Source of the DNA: Stomatobaculum longum
GTDB lineage: Bacteria > Bacillota > Clostridia > Lachnospirales > Lachnospiraceae
Reading direction: 5' to 3'
Assembly (NCBI GenBank): GCA_000242235.1
Contig: JH590863.1
Span: 468,393 to 532,392 of the forward strand
Length of the DNA stretch: 64,000 bases
Below the pieces are notes generated by a model that was not told the DNA's origin, ran no database searches, and saw only the letters and a list, made by a program, of their open reading frames with translations. A program made the translations under genes and the position numbers. This document shows positions 58,972-64,000 of this stretch, piece after piece; positions within the stretch are counted from its first letter, which is position 1; every line of letters begins with the position of its first letter.

Positions 58972-59459
58972 TGTGGTACTATCGCCTGATTGCCTGTCTG
59001 ACGGCGCTCGACCTGATCGGGAAAAGCGCAATCGAGGGTCTGCCGGATCGCTCGTTTCCGCGGGAAATGCCGGGCGGGAAACCGGTGTTGCTGCTCAAAA
59101 AATTTCGGAATCGCGGCCTGCCGCTCGGGTTTCTGGAAAAACGCCGGGAGGTGGTGAAATACGGGCCACTGCTGGTCGAGTGTCTTGTGCTGCTCCGCCT
59201 CTCGCGCCTCTTGCCGAAGCGCGGGCGAAAGATCGAAAAGACGGCACTTGCGCTGGTGCTTGCGGGCGGCGGGAGCAATTTGTTTGACCGCTTTTTCCGG
59301 GGCTATGTGGTTGATTATTTTTCGTTTACGCCAAAAAAACTGTGTCATCTGGTCTTTAATCTGGGAGACCTTTACATTGCCGCCGGTATGGTTGTCCTGT
59401 CGGCGACGGAACTTGTGCGAGGCCTTCGGCGCATCGGAATAAAAGGAGTGAAACATTGA
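58971..59459 (+). CDS. lspA: Signal peptidase II-like protein
   Basis: A 162-residue protein from the ATG at 58971, overlapping the uppP stop. Four hydrophobic segments and the catalytic regions GGGSNLFDRFFRGYVVDYF and VFNLGDLYI (the two Asp residues of LspA) are visible. The first part is more divergent than in usual LspA proteins, with a Lys/Arg-rich loop (LLLKKFRNRGLPLGFLEKRR). It should cleave prolipoproteins after lipidation. It may be a second, specialised copy. Confidence 0.75.
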   Translation: MWYYRLIACLTALDLIGKSAIEGLPDRSFPREMPGGKPVLLLKKFRNRGLPLGFLEKRREVVKYGPLLVECLVLLRLSRLLPKRGRKIEKTALALVLAGGGSNLFDRFFRGYVVDYFSFTPKKLCHLVFNLGDLYIAAGMVVLSATELVRGLRRIGIKGVKH

Positions 59460-60724
59460 GTCATCAGGATCTTGTCGAACTATGTATGCTGATTGCCCTG
59501 CTTGTGCTCTCGGCGCTGTTTTCTTCTTCGGAGACCGCGCTCACCACGGTGAACCGCATCCGCATCCGTACCCTCACGGGACAGGGGGATAAGCGTGCCA
59601 TGACCTTGCTTGCGGTGTTACAGAACCCCGAGAAGATGCTCTCGGTCATTCTGATCGGCAACAATGTCGTGAATCTCTATGCCTCCTCGCTCGCGACGAC
59701 CGTGACCCTCTCGCTCTTCGGCAGCAAACTGGTCGGTGTCGCGACGGGCATCCTGACCCTCGCCGTGCTGGTCTTCGGCGAAGTTGCGCCGAAGACCATG
59801 GCAAGCCGCAACGCCGAGCAGATTGCGCTCCGCGCGGCGGGACCTGTCAAATGTCTGATGTGGCTGTTTACGCCCCTGGTCTTTGTGGTCAACAATCTGG
59901 CGCGGCTCGTGATGAAGCTGTTCGGCGCGGATCGCCCCGGCAAGCGGGAACTCATGACCGCGGAGGAACTGCGTACCATTGTGCAGGTCGGACATGAGGA
60001 CGGTGTGATCGAGAACAGCGAGCGGAAGATGATTGATAATGTGTTCGACTTCGGCGACCGCAGTGCGCGCGACATCATGATTCCCCGCATCGATATGACC
60101 TGTATCGATGTGGAGGCCGGCTACGACGAACTTATGGAAGTGGTGCGCGAGGAAAAGTATACGCGTATTCCGGTCTACAAAGAGAGCGCCGATACCATCG
60201 TGGGCATTTTGAATATCAAGGATCTTCTGTTCCGCGCGCAGGATAAACCCTTCCGCATCGCAGAGCTCATGCGGAAGCCTCTCTTTACTTATGAACAGAA
60301 AAAAACTTCGGAGCTCATGGTCGAGATGCGGAAAAATTATACGAATCTCGCGATTGTGCTCGATGAGTACGGCGTGACAGCCGGTATGGTCACGATGGAA
60401 GACATTCTCGAGGAGATTGTCGGTGAAATCCGCGACGAATACGACCGCGACGAGGAGAAGAGCATACGGCGCATCGCCCCGAACACCTATCTGATTGAGG
60501 GCAATGTGAAGATTGACGATGTGAACGAGGTCCTGCAGTTGCACCTCGCATCGGAAGACTATGAGTCGATCGGCGGTTATGTGCTCGAGCAGCTTGAACA
60601 CTTTCCGAAGGAAGGAGAGTGTGTGACAAAAGGCGGCATCAGCTTCACGGTTACGCGCATGGAGCAGACCCGAATTGCCGAGGTGAAGCTCTCTTTGGCA
60701 CCGGAGAAATCCGTTGTCAAGTAA
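59456..60724 (+). CDS. CorC/HlyC-type (CNNM-CBS) membrane protein
   Basis: A 422-residue protein from a TTG at 59456 (after AAAGGAGTGAAACA) that overlaps the lspA stop by 4 bp. An N-terminal CNNM domain with about four spans (SALFSSSETALTTVNRIRIR, GEVAPKTMASRNAEQIAL) is followed by paired CBS domains (RDIMIPRIDMTCID, IVLDEYGVTAGMVTMEDILE) and a C-terminal CorC domain (SIGGYVLEQLEHFPKEGECV). It probably exports or regulates Mg2+ or Co2+. Confidence 0.92.
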   Translation: MSHQDLVELCMLIALLVLSALFSSSETALTTVNRIRIRTLTGQGDKRAMTLLAVLQNPEKMLSVILIGNNVVNLYASSLATTVTLSLFGSKLVGVATGILTLAVLVFGEVAPKTMASRNAEQIALRAAGPVKCLMWLFTPLVFVVNNLARLVMKLFGADRPGKRELMTAEELRTIVQVGHEDGVIENSERKMIDNVFDFGDRSARDIMIPRIDMTCIDVEAGYDELMEVVREEKYTRIPVYKESADTIVGILNIKDLLFRAQDKPFRIAELMRKPLFTYEQKKTSELMVEMRKNYTNLAIVLDEYGVTAGMVTMEDILEEIVGEIRDEYDRDEEKSIRRIAPNTYLIEGNVKIDDVNEVLQLHLASEDYESIGGYVLEQLEHFPKEGECVTKGGISFTVTRMEQTRIAEVKLSLAPEKSVVK

Positions 60725-60742
60725 TTTTTCGTATGCTATACT
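60714..60742 (+). promoter_or_regulatory. Promoter of scfA
   Basis: TTGTCA (60714-60719) and TATACT (60737-60742) are 17 bp apart; TG before the -10 box makes it an extended type. It overlaps the last codons of the CorC gene and gives scfA a leader of about 27 nt. Confidence 0.75.
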
Positions 60743-60775
60743 TTTTTCAGTATCACGGAGAGGAGGATTAAGAAG

Positions 60776-60922
60776 ATGAAGCATGTTATGACGCTGAATG
60801 AGAAGCCTCTGAAGGCAAGCATGGCGCACGGTGGTTGCGGCGAGTGCCAGACTTCCTGCCAGTCCGCGTGCAAGACTTCCTGCACCGTTGGAAATCAGAG
60901 CTGCGAGAACGAGAACAGATAA
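60776..60922 (+). CDS. scfA: SCIFF ribosomal peptide (six cysteines in forty-five)
   Basis: A 48-residue peptide starting MKHVMTLNEKPLKASMAHGG after GAGAGGAGGATTAAGAAG. Cysteines at 21, 24, 28, 32, 36 and 43 with Thr residues between (26, 34, 37) match the SCIFF precursor that is almost universal in Clostridia. The radical-SAM enzyme ScfB links a Cys to a nearby Thr by a thioether. The role of the mature peptide is unknown. Its maturase is encoded 151 bp downstream. Confidence 0.95.
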   Translation: MKHVMTLNEKPLKASMAHGGCGECQTSCQSACKTSCTVGNQSCENENR

Positions 60923-60941
60923 GATCCCGGAGACGTCGGGA

Positions 60942-60980
60942 GACCCCTACAGTCTGAAGAGGATTGTAGGGGTTCTTATC
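60942..60980 (+). terminator. Terminator or attenuator between scfA and scfB
   Basis: GACCCCTACAGTC and GATTGTAGGGGTTC pair (one G-U) and are followed by TTATCTT. Partial termination here would give far more precursor peptide than maturase. Confidence 0.7.
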
Positions 60981-61073
60981 TTGCGGAGTATTTTTGCGGT
61001 CTGCGCGCGGCGGGGACCGCATAGAGATAGAGAGAAGTTTGTATTTGAGTAGAGATAGAAAGCAGGTAAAGGC

Positions 61074-62504
61074 TTGATTCATCAGTTTATTAACAACGGC
61101 ATTGCCATCGTGATGGATGTAAACTCCGGCTCGGTGCATGTCGCGGACCCCGCATTTTACCGCGCCGTACAGGTGACGGAGCCTCTGGTCGGAGAACTGG
61201 AGCGGCCGGAGCCGCTTCCGGAGGCTGCCAAGGAGGCGGTTCGGAAGGAACTCGGCGGTGAGTTCCCGGCGGAGGAAATCGAAGAGGTCATCGAGACCAT
61301 GCAGGCGCTCATCGACGGCGAAGAGCTGTTCACCAAGGACAGCTATCAGACGTTTGTGCGCGACTTCAAGGCGAGAAAGACGGTTGTCAAGGCGCTCTGT
61401 CTTCACATTGCACACGACTGCAACCTCGCATGTCGCTATTGCTTTGCGGAAGAGGGTGAGTATCACGGCAGAAGAGCGCTGATGAGCTTTGAGGTCGGCA
61501 AGAAGGCTCTTGACTTCCTTGTCGCGAATTCCGGTGCAAGACGGAATCTCGAGGTCGATTTCTTCGGCGGCGAGCCGACCATGAACTGGAAGGTCGTAAA
61601 GCAGCTGGTCGAATACGGGCGCTCGCTCGAGAAGACGCACGATAAAAAGTTCCGCTTTACGCTGACCACGAACGGCGTGCTCTTAAACGATGAGATCACG
61701 GCGTTCTGTAACAAAGAGATGTCGAATGTGGTCCTCTCGCTGGACGGCCGGAAAGAAGTGAATGACCGCATGCGTCCGACGCGCGGCGGGCAGGGCAGCT
61801 ATGACATCATTGTCCCGAAGTTCCAGCGTTTTGCGGCGGAGCGGGACAAGGAGCACAAGGACTACTACATCCGCGGCACGTTTACGCACAACAATCTGGA
61901 GTTTTCCGAGGATGTGCTGCACTTTGCGGATCTCGGCTTCAAGAAGATGAGCATGGAGCCGGTGGTAGCGGACCCCGCGGAGCCCTATGCGATTCGCGAA
62001 GAAGACTTGCCGATTATCCTCGAGCAGTACGACAAGCTCGCTGCCGAGTATGTGAAGCGCCGCCGGGAGGGAAAAGGCTTTGTCTTTTTCCACTTCCAGA
62101 TTGATTTGAAGCAGGGACCCTGTGTCGCGAAGCGCCTCTCCGGCTGCGGCTCGGGCACCGAGTATCTCGCGGTCACCCCCTGGGGCGATTTTTACCCCTG
62201 CCATCAGTTTGTCGGCAAAGAGGAATTTTTGCTCGGCAATGTCGATACCGGCATTCAGCGCAGCGATATTTGCGACGAGTTTAAGCTTTGCAATGTCTAT
62301 GCAAAGCCGAAGTGCAAGGATTGCGAAGTGCGTTTCTATTGCAGCGGCGGCTGCGCGGCAAATTCTCAGAACTTCCATCACAATCTGACGGATGCCTATG
62401 AGATCGGCTGTGCGATGCAGAAAAAGCGGATTGAGTGTGCCATCATGATCAAAGCGGCTGAAATGCTGGATGCCGCGGCGGCGGAGGAAGCAAAGGCAAT
62501 CTGA
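61074..62504 (+). CDS. scfB: SCIFF maturase, radical-SAM thioether-forming enzyme
   Basis: A 476-residue protein from a TTG at 61074. The radical-SAM cluster motif CNLACRYC uses Cys 116, 120 and 123. The C-terminal SPASM domain carries many Cys (GPCVAKRLSGCGSGTEYLAV, CNVYAKPKCKDCEVRFYCSG, GCAANS) for two further Fe-S clusters. FFGGEPTMNW and LTTNGVLLN are usual radical-SAM elements. The N-terminal 100 residues form the peptide-binding RRE-like domain. It modifies ScfA. It is followed after 22 bp by secDF, the classic SCIFF neighbourhood. Confidence 0.95.
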   Translation: MIHQFINNGIAIVMDVNSGSVHVADPAFYRAVQVTEPLVGELERPEPLPEAAKEAVRKELGGEFPAEEIEEVIETMQALIDGEELFTKDSYQTFVRDFKARKTVVKALCLHIAHDCNLACRYCFAEEGEYHGRRALMSFEVGKKALDFLVANSGARRNLEVDFFGGEPTMNWKVVKQLVEYGRSLEKTHDKKFRFTLTTNGVLLNDEITAFCNKEMSNVVLSLDGRKEVNDRMRPTRGGQGSYDIIVPKFQRFAAERDKEHKDYYIRGTFTHNNLEFSEDVLHFADLGFKKMSMEPVVADPAEPYAIREEDLPIILEQYDKLAAEYVKRRREGKGFVFFHFQIDLKQGPCVAKRLSGCGSGTEYLAVTPWGDFYPCHQFVGKEEFLLGNVDTGIQRSDICDEFKLCNVYAKPKCKDCEVRFYCSGGCAANSQNFHHNLTDAYEIGCAMQKKRIECAIMIKAAEMLDAAAAEEAKAI

Positions 62505-62526
62505 CAGTTTAGGGAGGGTAGCTAGT

Positions 62527-64000
62527 ATGAAGAGCGAAAAGGGAAAGGGTGCGCTGCGCCTTCTGGTGCTCCTGGCAGTGCTGGTCGGCTTCTTGTATCT
62601 CGCATTCGACAGTATGCGCGGAAACAAGATTAAGCTCGGCCTCGATTTGGCGGGCGGCGTCAGCATCACATATCAGGCGAAGGAAGAGAATCCGAGCTCG
62701 CAGGACATGAAGGATACCATCTTCAAGCTCCAGCGGCGTGTGGAGACGTATTCCACCGAGGCGCAGGTCTATCAGGAGGGACGGAACCGCATCAACATTG
62801 ACATTCCGGGCGTCTCCGATGCAAACCAGATTCTCGAGGATCTCGGCCGGCCGGGTTCGCTGACCTTCGTGGACCCGAGCGGCAACACCATTCTGACCGG
62901 CGATCAGGTGAAGAGTGCAAAGCCTGCGCAGATGCAGAACAAGACCACGGGACAGAGCCAGTATCTCGTGGAACTCGTCTTCACCGAGGAGGGCTCGAAG
63001 GCCTTTGCCGAAGCGACGAGCAAGCTGGTCGGTCAGCGCATTGCGATTATCTACGACGGCAGAACCTATTCGAATCCTGTGGTCAAGGAAGCCATCACCG
63101 GCGGCACCTGCCAGATTGACGGTATGCAGAGCTACGATGAGGCAGACCAGCTCGCGTCCACCATCCGTATCGGTTCGCTGCGTCTCGAGCTCGAAGAGCT
63201 CCGCTCGAATGTGGTCGGCGCACAGCTCGGCCAGCAGGCGATTCACACCAGCTTGAAGGCCGGCGCAGTCGGCTTTCTCGCGATTGTCGCCATTATGGTC
63301 GGCATCTTCTGGCTGCCGGGCCTCGCGGCTTCGCTCGCACTCGCACTGTACATTAGCCTCACGGTCTGCTTAATCAGCGCGTTTGATATCACGATGACCC
63401 TTCCGGGTATCGCGGGTATTATTCTCTCGGTCGGTATGGCGGTCGATGCGAACGTCATCATCTTTACCCGTATCCGTGAGGAGATCGGACTCGGCAGAAG
63501 CGTGCGGGATGCGGTCAAGGCCGGCTTCCACAAGGCACTCTCTGCGATTGTCGACGGAAATATCACGACGCTGATTGCGGCGGCAGTTCTCTACATCATG
63601 GGCACCGGCACCATCAAGGGCTTTGCGACGACCCTCGGACTCGGCGTTGTGGTCTCGATGTTCACGGCTCTTTTGATTACGAGAAGCTGGGTCACGGCGT
63701 TCCTGGAGCTCGGCCTCGACAAGAAGGGATTGTTCGGCGCGGTCAAGGAGAGAAAGACCTTCGACTTTATCGGCAAGAGAAAATTCTTCTTCGGCTTTGC
63801 GCTGGTCGTCATCGCCTCCGGTTTCATCGGCATGGGCGTTTACCAGGCAAAGACCGGCAGCGCACTGAACTTCGGCCTTGACTTTAAGGGCGGTACCTCG
63901 ACCAATGTGACCTTCAATCAGGACATGTCGCTCGAGCAGATTGATGCGGAAGTGAAGCCCGTGGTCGCGGCTGTGACCGGCGACAACGATATTCAGGCGG
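62527..64000 (+). CDS. secDF: SecD-SecF fusion, truncated by the window end
   Basis: 491 codons are visible from the ATG at 62527, after TTTAGGGAGGGTAGCTAGT. The SecD part has a first membrane span, IKLGLDLAGGVSITYQA, the P1 region, and the second membrane block with GIILSVGMAVDANVIIFTRI. From about residue 420 the SecF part starts (KTFDFIGKRKFFFGFALVVI, LNFGLDFKGGTSTNVTF), so both are fused as in many Firmicutes. It uses the proton gradient to help SecYEG protein export. The 3' end lies outside. Confidence 0.95.
   Translation, partial: MKSEKGKGALRLLVLLAVLVGFLYLAFDSMRGNKIKLGLDLAGGVSITYQAKEENPSSQDMKDTIFKLQRRVETYSTEAQVYQEGRNRINIDIPGVSDANQILEDLGRPGSLTFVDPSGNTILTGDQVKSAKPAQMQNKTTGQSQYLVELVFTEEGSKAFAEATSKLVGQRIAIIYDGRTYSNPVVKEAITGGTCQIDGMQSYDEADQLASTIRIGSLRLELEELRSNVVGAQLGQQAIHTSLKAGAVGFLAIVAIMVGIFWLPGLAASLALALYISLTVCLISAFDITMTLPGIAGIILSVGMAVDANVIIFTRIREEIGLGRSVRDAVKAGFHKALSAIVDGNITTLIAAAVLYIMGTGTIKGFATTLGLGVVVSMFTALLITRSWVTAFLELGLDKKGLFGAVKERKTFDFIGKRKFFFGFALVVIASGFIGMGVYQAKTGSALNFGLDFKGGTSTNVTFNQDMSLEQIDAEVKPVVAAVTGDNDIQA

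Overview
The window looks like chromosomal DNA of an anaerobic, GC-rich member of the Clostridia, most likely Lachnospiraceae. The support is a SCIFF peptide with its radical-SAM maturase next to a fused secDF, Clostridia-type DUF438/hemerythrin, DUF3841 and CmpB-like membrane proteins, a CoA-transferase of the butyryl-CoA:acetate type, and strong AGGAGG ribosome-binding sites. I cannot name a genus from sequence alone.

Positions 1-7,700 are an accessory region with visibly lower GC than the rest. It opens with a type I-E-like CRISPR array (38 repeats, 37 spacers; leader and any cas genes lie outside to the left). Then come a NYN-domain gene and a HicB gene, each broken by a stop at codon 20, with an intact HicB between them, and what looks like the 3' piece of a tmRNA gene. 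A second, decayed CRISPR array follows, broken up by small genes: a 25-residue membrane peptide that ends exactly where a repeat begins, an 83-residue protein and a TTRAP-like mobile-element protein. The region closes with two diverged, inverted copies of a structured RNA of about 200 nt. Each copy has its own sigma-A promoter and a terminator hairpin whose sequence differs but whose pairing is kept. One copy lies directly upstream of a PBECR4-type predicted RNase, the other upstream of an EF-hand lipoprotein.

Positions 7,800-25,800 mix housekeeping and accessory genes: a CAP/cell-wall-binding protein, an alkyltransferase-like protein, a frameshifted nucleoside phosphorylase, a nitroreductase, a cysteine hydrolase and a cyclase. 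Next is a three-gene operon (TerB-N/TerB-C protein, BrxD-like ATPase, Lhr-like helicase) that resembles a defence or stress system. A flavin reductase broken by a 10-bp tandem duplication, a CmpB-like membrane protein, a CutC-transglutaminase fusion, a cation/proton antiporter and a CoA-transferase follow.

Positions 26,000-32,150 hold what I read as a type VII secretion effector module with a reversed lipase toxin: a lipoprotein, three small helical proteins, a membrane-anchored paralogue of the lipoprotein, an 858-residue protein with an N-terminal lipase domain and a helical C-terminus, and a truncated extra copy of the paralogue. The secretion machinery is not in the window.

Positions 32,160-64,000 are mostly core: DUF438/hemerythrin, glutaredoxin-like, thioredoxin, CPBP protease, aspA with a divergent LysR regulator, a DUF6110/P-type ATPase pair, DUF3841, a three-gene McrBC-like system (coiled-coil protein, McrB-like AAA+, DUF2357 nuclease), ridA, a hydro-lyase, the deletion remnant of a RelBE-type pair, EamA, an aminotransferase, cardiolipin synthase, MscS, DegV, an rRNA methyltransferase, rpmG with a structured leader, ung, uppP, lspA-like, a CorC/HlyC protein, scfA-scfB and the start of secDF.
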